Below are positions 18,001 to 26,845 of a DNA stretch of 64,000 nucleotides, piece by piece. A program made the position numbers and the translations under genes. The notes beneath the pieces are model-generated. The model had not been told where the DNA came from, ran no database searches, and was given only the letters and a program-made list of their open reading frames with translations. Position 1 is the stretch's first letter. Each line of letters opens with the position of its first letter. This DNA is from Cellulophaga sp. RHA19 (GTDB lineage: Bacteria; Bacteroidota; Bacteroidia; Flavobacteriales; Flavobacteriaceae), in NCBI RefSeq assembly GCF_002813425.1, contig NZ_PHUL01000001.1, positions 2,301,001-2,365,000 on the forward strand, read 5' to 3'.

Positions 18001-18303
18001 ATGGATCAAATATTAGAGCAATACCCATTTCTACCAATGGTAGGAATATTTATAGTAGCATATTTTTTTATGATACGTCCGCAAATGAAGCGTTCTAAAG
18101 ACGAGAAAAAATTTGCTACAGAATTAAAAAAAGGAGATAAAGTTATTACCAAAAGCGGAATGCACGGTAAAATTTTTGATTTAAATGATAAAGATATGTC
18201 ATGTATAATTGAGACTATGTCTGGTAAAATTAAGTTTTCTAGATCAGCAATTTCTATGGAAATGAGCAGAAAATTAAATGAACCAGTAGCAGAAAAAAAG
18301 TAG
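18001..18303 (+). CDS. yajC: Preprotein translocase accessory subunit YajC
   Basis: 100 aa: one membrane helix (LPMVGIFIVAYFFMIRPQMKR), then a basic cytoplasmic tail with the family pattern LKKGDKVITKSGMHGKI. YajC associates with SecDF and the Sec translocon. It starts 3 bp after the DUF1573 gene and is followed by a terminator, ending the nusB-DUF1573-yajC unit. Confidence 0.95.
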   Translation: MDQILEQYPFLPMVGIFIVAYFFMIRPQMKRSKDEKKFATELKKGDKVITKSGMHGKIFDLNDKDMSCIIETMSGKIKFSRSAISMEMSRKLNEPVAEKK

Positions 18304-18323
18304 TACTTCAATTAGTATAAATT

Positions 18324-18356
18324 AAAAAGCATCGATTTTATATCGATGCTTTTTTT
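18324..18356. terminator. Bidirectional intrinsic terminator
   Basis: AAAAAGCATCGAT and its complement form a 13-bp stem, with T runs on either strand. Lies between convergent yajC and pepT. Confidence 0.88.
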
Positions 18357-18379
18357 GTTTATTTAAGTTGCTAATACTA

Positions 18380-19603
18380 CTATTTAGTAGCTGTAAGCTC
18401 GCATATTTTTACTATAACCTCTACAGCTTTTTCCATACTTTCTACAGGAACATACTCGTATTTACCATGGAAATTATGTCCGCCAGCAAATATATTTGGG
18501 CACGGTAGTCCCATATAACTTAGTTGTGAGCCATCAGTACCACCACGTATAGGCTTTATAATTGGTGTAATATTTAAGGCTTCCATAGCTTCTTTTGCAG
18601 TTTCTACAATATGGTATACAGGCATTACTTTTTCTTTCATATTAAAGTACTGGTCTTTAATAGATAGTTTTATACAGTTGTTGTATTTTTCATTTAATCT
18701 AAAAACTATAGTTTCTAGTGCTTTTTTACGGTCTTCAAAAGAGTTTCTGTCATGGTCTCTAATAATTAGTCCTAATTCAGCATTTTCAATCTCTCCTTTA
18801 ATAGTATGTATATGATAAAAACCTTCTCTACCGGAGGTATGTTCAGGAACCTCTTTATTAGGTAAGGCAGCCATAATTTCTTGGGCAATACCAATGGCGT
18901 TTATCATTTTTCCTTTAGCATAACCTGGGTGTACGCTTTTACCTTGTATTGTAATGTTAGCACCAGCAGCATTAAAGTTTTCATACTCTAACTCGCCAAT
19001 TTGGCTACCATCTATAGTATATGCCCATTCTGCACCAAATTTTTCAACATCAAATTTATGTGCACCACGACCAATTTCTTCGTCAGGAGTAAAACCAACT
19101 CTAATTTTACCGTGCTTAATTTCTGGGTGAGCAATTAAAAATTCCATTGCTGTAACAATTTCTGTAATTCCTGCTTTATCATCTGCACCTAAAAGCGTAG
19201 TACCATCTGTAGTCACAAGGGTCTGACCTTTGTATTGTAATAAATCTTCAAAATAATCTGGAGATAACACAATGTTTTTATCAGCATTTAAAACAATGTC
19301 TTTACCGTCATAATCCCTAATTATTTGCGGATTAACGTTTGTTCCAGAAAAATCTGGAGTAGTATCAAAATGTGCAACAAAACCAATTGTAGGCACTTCT
19401 TTATCTATATTACTAGGTAGTGTTGCCATAATGTACGCATTGTCATCAATAGTAACATCTTCCATTCCTATTTCTTTAAGTTCTGTAACCAACTTATTTG
19501 CTAAATCCCACTGCTTTGCAGTACTAGGAGTTGTGTTAGAACTGGCATCGCTTTGCGTATCAATTTTTACATAACCTAAAAATCTATCTAAAATATCTTG
19601 CAT
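18380..19603 (-). CDS. pepT: Peptidase T (tripeptide aminopeptidase)
   Basis: 407 aa, standard length. M20B metal ligands and catalytic residues: [12 protein letters not shown] (about 81-92), [22 protein letters not shown] with the base and ligand glutamates, and the C-terminal [12 protein letters not shown] and [11 protein letters not shown]. It removes the N-terminal residue from tripeptides in the cytoplasm using two zinc ions. Single gene; its upstream region faces pyrD divergently. Confidence 0.96.
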   Translation of the reverse strand: MQDILDRFLGYVKIDTQSDASSNTTPSTAKQWDLANKLVTELKEIGMEDVTIDDNAYIMATLPSNIDKEVPTIGFVAHFDTTPDFSGTNVNPQIIRDYDGKDIVLNADKNIVLSPDYFEDLLQYKGQTLVTTDGTTLLGADDKAGITEIVTAMEFLIAHPEIKHGKIRVGFTPDEEIGRGAHKFDVEKFGAEWAYTIDGSQIGELEYENFNAAGANITIQGKSVHPGYAKGKMINAIGIAQEIMAALPNKEVPEHTSGREGFYHIHTIKGEIENAELGLIIRDHDRNSFEDRKKALETIVFRLNEKYNNCIKLSIKDQYFNMKEKVMPVYHIVETAKEAMEALNITPIIKPIRGGTDGSQLSYMGLPCPNIFAGGHNFHGKYEYVPVESMEKAVEVIVKICELTATK

Positions 19604-19763
19604 AAGTATTTAATTTACTCAAAAGTACAGCTTATTTAGATTTTTAAAGATAATTAGGCCAGTGTATTTAGTTATAAAAATTGTAAAAACTGTTAATAAA
19701 AACCAATTGTAAAATAGTTCTACATCTTGGTAGTTTGTATTTTTGCCAAAATTTTAAAATTCT

Positions 19764-20801
19764 ATGTACAAAGCTATTATTAGGCCGTTGTTTTTTTTGA
19801 TGGATCCAGAAAAGGTGCATCATTTATCATTTTCATTAATCAAGTTTTTTTCTAAAATAGGTTTTGGAGGTTTATTTAGAGCAATGTACGTAGTTGAAGA
19901 CAAGCGTTTAGAAAAAGAGGTCTTTGGTATTAAATTTAAAAATCCTGTTGGTTTAGCTGCTGGTTTTGATAAAGATGCCAAATTGTATAAAGAGCTATCT
20001 AATTTTGGTTTTGGCTTTATAGAAATAGGAACTTTAACTCCTAAACCACAGTCTGGAAATCCTAAAAAACGCTTGTTTAGGTTAAAAGCAGACAAAGCTA
20101 TTGTAAACCGTATGGGATTTAATAATGGTGGGGTTTTAGAGGCTGTAGAGCGCTTAAAAGAACAGCATAATGTATTAATTGGTGGTAATATTGGTAAAAA
20201 CAAAATTACTCCTAATGATGGTGCAGTAGAGGATTATTTAATTTGTTTTGAAGCGCTGTATCCGCACGTAGATTATTTTGTTGTAAACGTAAGTTCTCCT
20301 AATACACCAGGGTTAAGAGAGTTGCAAGATAAAGAGCCTTTAACAAATTTATTAAATGCATTAGTTACAGAGAATAAAAAGTATGTGACACAAAAAGGAG
20401 TAAAGGCTAAGCCTATTTTGCTTAAAATTGCTCCAGACTTAACAGATGAGCAGTTGTTGGATATTATAGATATTGTAGCAATTACTAAAATTAACGGTGT
20501 TATAGCAACCAATACAACCATAGAGCGTAACAACTTAAAATCGCCAGAAAGTATTACTAAAGAAAATGGAGGTTTAAGTGGTAAGCCATTAACTAGTAGA
20601 AGTACAGAGGTTATTAAGTTTTTAGCAGATAAAAGCAACAAAGCCTTTCCTATTATTGGAGTAGGAGGTATACACTCTGAGAAAGATGCTTTAGAAAAAT
20701 TAGATGCAGGAGCAGACTTAATACAAATATGGACAGGTTTTATTTATGAAGGTCCAGGTCTTGTAAAAAGAATAAATAGAGCAATTTTAGCTAAAAGTTA
20801 G
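19764..20801 (+). CDS. pyrD: Dihydroorotate dehydrogenase (quinone), class 2
   Basis: 345 aa. The N-terminal amphipathic region ([22 protein letters not shown]) for membrane association marks class 2. FMN-site segments are [34 protein letters not shown] and [19 protein letters not shown]. The catalytic-serine segment is [14 protein letters not shown]. It oxidises dihydroorotate to orotate and passes electrons to menaquinone. A TATTTTTG box at 19738-19745 is a candidate -7 element. The last 4 bp overlap the convergent Dabb gene. Confidence 0.97.
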   Translation: MYKAIIRPLFFLMDPEKVHHLSFSLIKFFSKIGFGGLFRAMYVVEDKRLEKEVFGIKFKNPVGLAAGFDKDAKLYKELSNFGFGFIEIGTLTPKPQSGNPKKRLFRLKADKAIVNRMGFNNGGVLEAVERLKEQHNVLIGGNIGKNKITPNDGAVEDYLICFEALYPHVDYFVVNVSSPNTPGLRELQDKEPLTNLLNALVTENKKYVTQKGVKAKPILLKIAPDLTDEQLLDIIDIVAITKINGVIATNTTIERNNLKSPESITKENGGLSGKPLTSRSTEVIKFLADKSNKAFPIIGVGGIHSEKDALEKLDAGADLIQIWTGFIYEGPGLVKRINRAILAKS

Positions 20802-21208
20802 TTGGTCCAATAGTCTAACACAAAAACATCGTCTAAAATAGGAGTAAGTTGGGTTACAAAAGCCTTGTGGTCTGGGTGAGGTAAGTAAATAGCGCGGTCT
20901 TCTTCGCTTTTAAAAGTAACAAAAAAGCAGTGTGTAAATCCTTTGCTTAAGCCTTCAGGACTATTATTTAGTCCCCATTCATAATCTTTTATTTGTGATA
21001 TTTTAGATGGTAGCGCACTAAAAGCTTCTTCAATAGCAGTAATTTGTTGCTTTGTGGCATCAGCTTTAAATTTAAAAATTACCACGTGTCTTAATACGCT
21101 ATCTTTAGGTGTAGTCATCATTTTGTTTATGCTTTTATTGTTAGTACTAGTGCTTGCATAGTTGGTGATACTTAGACTAAAGAAAAGTAGTAGAATTATA
21201 TTTTTCAT
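20798..21208 (-). CDS. Exported Dabb-domain (stress-responsive A/B barrel) protein
   Basis: 136 aa. A signal peptide ([19 protein letters not shown]) is followed by a dimeric alpha/beta-barrel domain: [18 protein letters not shown], then [21 protein letters not shown] and [11 protein letters not shown]. The cytoplasmic members have varied or unknown roles; this one is exported. Overlaps the end of pyrD by 4 bp, tail to tail. Confidence 0.85.
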   Translation of the reverse strand: MKNIILLLFFSLSITNYASTSTNNKSINKMMTTPKDSVLRHVVIFKFKADATKQQITAIEEAFSALPSKISQIKDYEWGLNNSPEGLSKGFTHCFFVTFKSEEDRAIYLPHPDHKAFVTQLTPILDDVFVLDYWTN

Positions 21209-21292
21209 TGTTTAGTATTTTCTATAAAGATAAATATATAGAATGTATACTATTATAAAATTTGTACTTTTCATTTTTAAATAACTAAGATT

Positions 21293-21919
21293 TTGAATTA
21301 CGATATACTTATTGCCTTTATGTCTGCCACCGCAGTGTTAGCTTTTTTTCCTGGGCCAGATAATATATACGTGTTAACACAGAGTTTGGTAAACGGTAAA
21401 AAATCTGGTTTAGCAACTGTTGCTGGCCTAATTTCTGGATGTTTAGTACATACAACCTTGTTAGCTTTTGGTGTATCTGCAATAATTAAAGACAATGATA
21501 ATCTATTTTTAGTAATTAAAATATTTGGCGCATGTTACCTGTTTTATATTGCTTTTAAAGTTTTTAAGAGTGATGCTCATCTTATTTTAGGAACCGGTAA
21601 TGCACCCAGAAAAAGTGCATTCTCTTTGTTTAAGCAAGGTTTTGTAATGAATGTGCTAAACCCTAAAGTTGCATTGTTCTTTTTGGCTTTTTTTCCTGGC
21701 TTTTTGTTTAGTGATACTTTAAGTTCAGTAATTCAATTTTATATTTTAGGATTGATTTTTATGTTGGTCTCTTTTTTGATTTTTGCATTAATAGCTGTTT
21801 TAGCTGGTTCAATTTCTAGTTATATAGCTAAGAATGATAAAGTTGGATTGTTTTTTAAATGGATACAAATTGTAGTTTTTATAGGCTTAGGAATTTATAT
21901 TCTTTTATCGGATAAATAA
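21293..21919 (+). CDS. LysE/RhtB-family amino-acid exporter
   Basis: 208 aa, about six membrane helices. The family opening AxxxFFPGPDNIYVLTQSLVNGKKSGLATVAG is split around residues 14-46; further on NVLNPKVALFFLAFFPGF is conserved. It exports amino acids or homoserine lactone-type compounds; substrate unknown. The start appears to be TTG at 21293 (NYDILIAFMSATAVLAFFPGPDN), because beginning at the ATG of 21320 would cut the first membrane helix. It precedes the HMG-CoA lyase gene by 31 bp. Confidence 0.88.
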   Translation: MNYDILIAFMSATAVLAFFPGPDNIYVLTQSLVNGKKSGLATVAGLISGCLVHTTLLAFGVSAIIKDNDNLFLVIKIFGACYLFYIAFKVFKSDAHLILGTGNAPRKSAFSLFKQGFVMNVLNPKVALFFLAFFPGFLFSDTLSSVIQFYILGLIFMLVSFLIFALIAVLAGSISSYIAKNDKVGLFFKWIQIVVFIGLGIYILLSDK

Positions 21920-21950
21920 TAGTAATTTTGAAGAAGTCAACAATTAATTT

Positions 21951-22817
21951 ATGTCTGCTACAGTTAAAATAACAGAATGCCCAAGAGATGCAATGCAAGG
22001 AATAAAAGATTTTATTCCAACAGAGTTAAAGGTAAAATACATACAGTCTTTGCTAGACTGTGGTTTTGATACTATAGACTTTGGTAGTTTTGTGTCTCCA
22101 AAAGCAATTCCGCAAATGGCAGACACCGCAGAGGTTTTAGCAAGCTTGGACTTATCTAGAACTCAGAGTAAACTATTGTCTATAGTAGCCAACGTGCGTG
22201 GAGCACAAGATGCTACTAAACATAAAGAAATAAACTATTTAGGTTATCCTTTTTCTATTTCAGAAAACTTTCAGATGCGTAATACGCATAAAACAATTGC
22301 ACAATCTGTAGAAACACTAAAAGAGATTTTAGACATTGCTAATACTGCAAATAAAGAGGTTGTTACTTATATTTCTATGGGCTTTGGTAACCCTTATGGT
22401 GATCCTTGGAATGTAGAAATTGTTGGTGAATGGACAGAGAAATTAGCAAATATGGGAGTTAATATCATCTCATTATCAGATACAGTTGGTTCTTCTACTC
22501 CGGACGTCATAGATTATTTATTCTCTAATTTAATACCTAAATATCCAGACATTAAATTTGGTGCTCATTTGCATACTACACCAACCAAATGGAAAGAAAA
22601 AGTAGCAGCAGCTTATAATGCTGGCTGCGTTAGATTTGATGGTGCAGTACAAGGTTTTGGTGGTTGCCCTATGGCAAAAGACGATTTAACTGGTAATATG
22701 CCTACCGAAAAAATGCTATCTTATTTTACGGCAGAAAAAGTAAATACCAATGTTAATTGGATGGTCTTTGAGGCTGCATATAATAAGGCAACAGAGCTGT
22801 TTTCTAAGTTTCATTAA
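21951..22817 (+). CDS. mvaB: Hydroxymethylglutaryl-CoA lyase
   Basis: 288 aa, TIM barrel of the DRE-TIM family. Visible segments: ITECPRDAMQGIKDFIP in the place of the DRE-type opening (usually PRDGxQ), FGSFVSPKAIPQMADT, SLSDTVGSSTP, FGAHLHTTP with metal-binding histidines, and FGGCPMAKDDLTGNMPTE with the catalytic Cys. It cleaves HMG-CoA to acetoacetate and acetyl-CoA in leucine breakdown. TAATTTTG at 21923-21930 is a possible -7 box, so it may be transcribed separately from the LysE-type gene. Confidence 0.92.
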   Translation: MSATVKITECPRDAMQGIKDFIPTELKVKYIQSLLDCGFDTIDFGSFVSPKAIPQMADTAEVLASLDLSRTQSKLLSIVANVRGAQDATKHKEINYLGYPFSISENFQMRNTHKTIAQSVETLKEILDIANTANKEVVTYISMGFGNPYGDPWNVEIVGEWTEKLANMGVNIISLSDTVGSSTPDVIDYLFSNLIPKYPDIKFGAHLHTTPTKWKEKVAAAYNAGCVRFDGAVQGFGGCPMAKDDLTGNMPTEKMLSYFTAEKVNTNVNWMVFEAAYNKATELFSKFH

Positions 22818-22873
22818 TTTTCTTTTTTTATTGGTTTTATCTCTATTAATTTTCTAGCGAAAAACACTTTGTT

Positions 22874-22892
22874 TTTATTTATTCTAAATAAA
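22874..22892. promoter_or_regulatory. 19-bp palindromic operator candidate, copy 1 (iron-locus site)
   Basis: TTTATTTATTCTAAATAAA: perfect 8-bp half-sites around TTC. It lies 62 bp before the DUF4856 start, just upstream of a possible promoter (TTG at 22895-22897 and GATATTTG at 22918-22925). The same sequence on the opposite strand occurs at 24248-24266 before the imelysin gene. Fur-like in size and AT content; the identity of the regulator is inference. Confidence 0.6.
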
Positions 22893-22953
22893 CATTGTTT
22901 TGTAATGATCTATTAAAGATATTTGCAAAAAAAAATAATTAAACACTTTTAGT

Positions 22954-24165
22954 ATGAGGTTAAATAAAGTTTTCGTTGGTTTATTTGTAGCAAGTGCAAT
23001 TTTTACTTCTTGTTCTTCAGATGATAATGGAGATGATACATCAGGAGGAAAAAATGTAGTAGCTCCTGCTACTTATGTTTTTGAAAATAATGGAGAGAGT
23101 TCTGTAGATTTTGGTGGTCAAACTACTAGAATTAAAATGGGACAAGAGTTTATCTCTGCTCTTAAAGACAATAGTAAAACAGAAGCAGAATTAGATGCAA
23201 TGTTTACTCATCAAGAGGGAGCTGCAGATTTTTCTGATGAAGATTTAAATAGCTCAGGAAAAAGTATTCGTAGTAAAGTAGCTGCATCTGCAGACTATTT
23301 TTCAGCTAACACAACAGCTTCTATGGCTATAAAAGAGCAATTAGATTTATGGATTAGTGAGCAAGTTACAGATGTTTTTCCTAATTGGGATGTTGATGCT
23401 GTTGCAGGTAGTGCAGGTAAAATACAACAAGCAGGTGGTGGTTCTACAAGATATGTTAACGGTAAAGGTTTAGAGTATAACCAAGCAATTGCAAAATCTA
23501 TTATTGGTGGTTTAATGGTAGACCAAATGCTAAATAATTACTTAAGTACTGCTGTTTTAGACGAAGCAACAAATATTGAAGATAATGATGCAGGTACATT
23601 GGTAGATGGTAAAAACTACACTAATATGGAGCATAAGTGGGATGAAGCTTATGGATATTTATATGGTAATGAAGATACTCCTGCAACACCAGAATTAGGA
23701 AAGGATAGTTTTTTAAATGAATATTTAGGGAAAGTTGAAGAAGATGCAGATTTTGCAGGAATAGCTAATGATGTTTACGAAGCTCTTAAATTAGGTAGGG
23801 CTGCAATTGTGGCTAAAAATTACGTTGTTAGAGATGAGCAGGTAGAAATTATTAGAGAAAAAATATCTAAAGTAATTGCAGTACGTGCTGTACATTACCT
23901 ACAGTCAGGAAAAAATAATTTAACGAGTGATAAAGCTTCTGCTTTTCACGGTTTATCTGAAGCTTTTGGATTTATTAATAGCTTACGTTTTACAAGAGAT
24001 AACCTAACAGGTTCTCCTGTTTTGTCTTCTACAAAAATTGATGGGTATATGGATACGTTAATGGCTGATAATGGCTTTTGGGATGTTACACCAGCTACAT
24101 TGGATATGATTTCTGATGAGATTTCTGCTGCATATGGTTTTACTAAAGAACAAGCCGCAAATTAG
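22954..24165 (+). CDS. DUF4856 surface lipoprotein (metal-uptake locus)
   Basis: 403 aa. The lipobox IFTSC places the lipidated Cys at residue 20; SSDDNGDD follows, matching the Ser-Asp-Asp surface-export signal of Bacteroidota lipoproteins. The rest is a helical domain of the DUF4856 type: PATYVFENNGESSVDFGGQTTRIKMG, then YNQAIAKSIIGGLMVDQMLN and EHKWDEAYGYLYG. DUF4856 proteins usually sit near imelysin genes, as here, and are of unknown function. Rich in Asp and Glu. First gene of the locus; a palindrome lies upstream and a terminator-like hairpin downstream. Confidence 0.85.
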   Translation: MRLNKVFVGLFVASAIFTSCSSDDNGDDTSGGKNVVAPATYVFENNGESSVDFGGQTTRIKMGQEFISALKDNSKTEAELDAMFTHQEGAADFSDEDLNSSGKSIRSKVAASADYFSANTTASMAIKEQLDLWISEQVTDVFPNWDVDAVAGSAGKIQQAGGGSTRYVNGKGLEYNQAIAKSIIGGLMVDQMLNNYLSTAVLDEATNIEDNDAGTLVDGKNYTNMEHKWDEAYGYLYGNEDTPATPELGKDSFLNEYLGKVEEDADFAGIANDVYEALKLGRAAIVAKNYVVRDEQVEIIREKISKVIAVRAVHYLQSGKNNLTSDKASAFHGLSEAFGFINSLRFTRDNLTGSPVLSSTKIDGYMDTLMADNGFWDVTPATLDMISDEISAAYGFTKEQAAN

Positions 24166-24193
24166 AAGTACATATAGTTAAATAGCTGATTTT

Positions 24194-24237
24194 AAAAAAG
24201 TAGTCATATAATAGTTATTTTATGACTACTTTTTTTT
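24194..24237 (+). terminator. Terminator or attenuator between the DUF4856 and imelysin genes
   Basis: A 15-bp perfect stem (AAAAAAGTAGTCATA and its complement) with a 12-base loop and a T run. It lies 28 bp after the DUF4856 stop, so the imelysin gene needs its own promoter or read-through. Confidence 0.8.
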
Positions 24238-24266
24238 ATTTTTGCCTTTTATTTAGAATAAATAAA
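24237..24266 (+). promoter_or_regulatory. Imelysin promoter (-7 box) with palindromic operator, copy 2
   Basis: TATTTTTG at 24237-24244 fits the -7 consensus TAnnTTTG. TTTATTTAGAATAAATAAA at 24248-24266 is the reverse complement of the 22874 site (20 of 21 positions including one flanking base each side) and covers the expected transcription start, a good place for a repressor. No clear -33 element. Confidence 0.6.
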
Positions 24267-24276
24267 ATTAAGGAGA

Positions 24277-25401
24277 ATGAAGAGAGTAGGTTTTATTTTA
24301 TTGATAGCATTAGTGTTTAATGCTTGTAGTAGTTCATCAGATGATGGATCTGATTTGCCAACAGGAGGAAAAGATGATTTTAATAGAGGCGAGTTATTAG
24401 TTAATGTTGCAGATAATATTATTATTCCTGCTTATGAAGATTTATCTACTAAACTTAATGATTTAGAGGATGAAAAAGATAATTTTATAACTACGCCTTC
24501 AGAAGCTAACTTAGTTACTTTAAGAGAAAAATGGTTGTCTGCATACAAGGTTTGGCAATCTGTAGAATTATTTAATATAGGTAAAGCCGAAGAAATTAAC
24601 TACGGTTTTCAAATGAACATATACCCAACTACGGTAGAGGATATAGAAAGTAATGTTAGTTCTGGAACTTACGATTTAACGCATCCTAATAATAATGATG
24701 CAGTTGGTTTCCCAGCTTTAGATTATTTATTAAATGGTTTAGCAGACACAGACGCAGAGATTTTAGAAAAATATACAAATGCTACTTCTGGATCTGGATA
24801 TAAAACTTATTTGTCTGACTTGGTAATCCAAATGAATACATTAACCGATACTGTGTTAAACGATTGGAAAAATGGGTTTAGAGATACTTTTGTTGCAAGC
24901 ACAGAAAATACAGCAACAAGCTCATTTAACAAGTTAGCAAACGATTTTGTTTTCTATTTTGAAAAAGGGTTAAGAGCTAATAAAGTAGGTATTCCTGCAG
25001 GTGTTTTTTCTACAGATCCGTTACCAACTAAGGTAGAGGCGTTTTATAATAATGAAGTTTCAAAAGAATTATTGGTAGAGGCTTTAAGTAGTGTAAAAGA
25101 CTTTTTTAATGGTAACACATATAATGCAACTACATCTGGTATAGGTTTTTCAGATTACCTAGATTATTTAAATAATATTACTGAGGGAGAAGATTTAAAA
25201 ACCATTATTAATAGTGGTATAGATACGGCAAATGCTGCTATTCTAAATTTAAATGCAAGTTTATCTGAACAAGTAGAGACAGATAATAAAAAAATGACAG
25301 AAGCTTATGATGCTTTACAAAGAGTTGTTGTTTTAATAAAAGTAGATATGTTGCAAGCTTTTAGTGTAAGTGTAGACTATACTGATGCTGACGGAGATTA
25401 A
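24277..25401 (+). CDS. Imelysin-family lipoprotein (IrpA/EfeO-related)
   Basis: 374 aa. The lipobox FNAC gives Cys17, followed by SSSSDDGSD, a surface-export-type signal. The imelysin (M75-like) fold is seen in FNRGELLVNVADNIIIPAYEDL, LREKWLSAYKVWQSVELFNIG, FPALDYLLNG and YFEKGLRANKVGIPAG. Imelysins are helical-bundle proteins tied to iron uptake; peptidase activity is doubtful. The family's GxHxxE motif is replaced here by GFPALDYLL. It probably binds iron or an iron carrier and hands it to the TonB receptor encoded downstream. Confidence 0.9.
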   Translation: MKRVGFILLIALVFNACSSSSDDGSDLPTGGKDDFNRGELLVNVADNIIIPAYEDLSTKLNDLEDEKDNFITTPSEANLVTLREKWLSAYKVWQSVELFNIGKAEEINYGFQMNIYPTTVEDIESNVSSGTYDLTHPNNNDAVGFPALDYLLNGLADTDAEILEKYTNATSGSGYKTYLSDLVIQMNTLTDTVLNDWKNGFRDTFVASTENTATSSFNKLANDFVFYFEKGLRANKVGIPAGVFSTDPLPTKVEAFYNNEVSKELLVEALSSVKDFFNGNTYNATTSGIGFSDYLDYLNNITEGEDLKTIINSGIDTANAAILNLNASLSEQVETDNKKMTEAYDALQRVVVLIKVDMLQAFSVSVDYTDADGD

Positions 25402-25422
25402 TGCAATAAAAAATTAGTAATT

Positions 25423-25457
25423 AAAGATTCTCTAAGATGTTTAGAGAATCTTTTTTT
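25423..25457 (+). terminator. Terminator or attenuator between imelysin and the carboxylase-like gene
   Basis: A 13-bp perfect stem (AAAGATTCTCTAA / TTAGAGAATCTTT) with a 5-base loop and T run. The next ATG is only 9 bp after the T run, so an mRNA that reads through would carry the hairpin right at the ribosome site. Confidence 0.8.
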
Positions 25458-25465
25458 GTGTTTAT

Positions 25466-26845
25466 ATGGTAAGTAATTTTAAAACATATTTAAATAAGAC
25501 TAGTCACGCTGCTCCTTTGGTAGTGTTTAGGATATGTTTTGGTTTATTAATGCTGCAAAGCATAGTTAGGTTTTGGGCTAAAGGGTGGATTTATGACCTT
25601 TACATTCAGCCTAAATTTCATTTTACATATTATAATTTTGAGTGGGTTAAACCTATAGGTAATTACACATATCTTCTTTTTATTATTTGTGCCGTTGCAG
25701 CAATTTTAATAGCTATAGGATATAAATATAGGCTTGCTGTTTTTTTATTCTTTATAAGCTTTACATACATAGAGTTAATGGATAAAACTAGCTACTTAAA
25801 TCATTATTATTTTGTTAGTGTTTTAAGTTTTTTAATGTTTTTTATACCTGCAAATGCATATTTTTCTGTAGATGCTTTGGTAAGGAAAAAGGCATTTAAA
25901 TACGTTCCTAGTTATACTATAGACAGTATTAAACTTTTGTTATCAGTAGTGTATTTTTATGCAGGTTTAGCAAAAATAAATTCAGATTGGCTTTTTAGAG
26001 CTATGCCGCTAAAAATATGGCTGCCCTCTAAGTATGATATTCCTTTTATAGGTAATTCTTTGTTGCAACAAGAGTGGATGCACTATTTCATGAGTTGGTC
26101 AGGAATGTTGTATGATCTTTTTATTCCCTTTTTACTGCTTTACAAAAGAACAAGAATCCTAGCCTTTGTTGCAGTGGTAGTTTTTCATTTGTTTACAAGA
26201 ATATTGTTTCCAATTGGGATGTTCCCGTATATAATGATTGTAAGTAGTCTTATCTTTTTTAGTGACAACTTTCACATAAAAATCATCAATTACATAAGAA
26301 AAATTATTTCTAAGTTACCTGTTGCTATAAATAAAAATATAGCTGTTGTAATGGATAAAAATATATTCTCTATCAATAAAAAGAGATTAACATTAGGTGT
26401 TTTAGCTGTGTTTTTTACCATCCAGTTATTACTGCCATTTAGATATTTACTATATCCTGGAGAACTTTTTTGGACCGAAGAAGGATACCGTTTTTCTTGG
26501 CGTGTAATGTTAGTGGAAAAAATGGGTTACGCTAATTTTAAAATTGTAGATAGTAAAACTAAAAAGCAGTTTTACGTAGACAATGCAGACTTTTTAACCC
26601 CTTTTCAAGAAAAACAAATGAGTACTCAGCCAGATTTTATTGTGCAATACGCGCATTATTTAGGAGATCATTTTAAAAAACAAAACCATAAAAATATTCA
26701 GGTTTTTGTAGAGAGTTATGTTGCATTTAATGGCAGGTTAAGCAGGCCGTATATAAATCCTAAGGTAGATTTATATAAAGAAAAAGATTTATTAAAACAC
26801 AAAACGTGGATTTTACCATTTAACGATGAAATTAAAGGATTTTAA
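25466..26845 (+). CDS. Vitamin K-dependent gamma-carboxylase (GGCX) homologue, HTTM membrane protein
   Basis: 459 aa, several membrane helices in the first 330 residues, then a soluble C-terminal part. By recall it aligns with human gamma-glutamyl carboxylase over most of its length: MDKTSYLNH (105-113) corresponds to the segment with human His160, and VYFYAGLAKINSDW (162-175) to that with the catalytic base Lys218, here K170. IGMFPYIM and the late WILP also match. GGCX oxidises vitamin K hydroquinone to drive carboxylation of Glu to Gla. Flavobacteria make menaquinone, so a quinol cofactor exists. The bacterial function is unproven. The 3' end overlaps the TonB receptor start by 20 bp, so the two are translationally coupled. 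Confidence 0.85.
   Translation: MVSNFKTYLNKTSHAAPLVVFRICFGLLMLQSIVRFWAKGWIYDLYIQPKFHFTYYNFEWVKPIGNYTYLLFIICAVAAILIAIGYKYRLAVFLFFISFTYIELMDKTSYLNHYYFVSVLSFLMFFIPANAYFSVDALVRKKAFKYVPSYTIDSIKLLLSVVYFYAGLAKINSDWLFRAMPLKIWLPSKYDIPFIGNSLLQQEWMHYFMSWSGMLYDLFIPFLLLYKRTRILAFVAVVVFHLFTRILFPIGMFPYIMIVSSLIFFSDNFHIKIINYIRKIISKLPVAINKNIAVVMDKNIFSINKKRLTLGVLAVFFTIQLLLPFRYLLYPGELFWTEEGYRFSWRVMLVEKMGYANFKIVDSKTKKQFYVDNADFLTPFQEKQMSTQPDFIVQYAHYLGDHFKKQNHKNIQVFVESYVAFNGRLSRPYINPKVDLYKEKDLLKHKTWILPFNDEIKGF

Noticed and set aside
25423..25457. A third copy of the iron-locus palindrome
   Set aside because: Although it contains ATTCT and AGAAT, the spacing and flanks differ from the 19-bp motif and a T run follows, so an intrinsic terminator is the better call.
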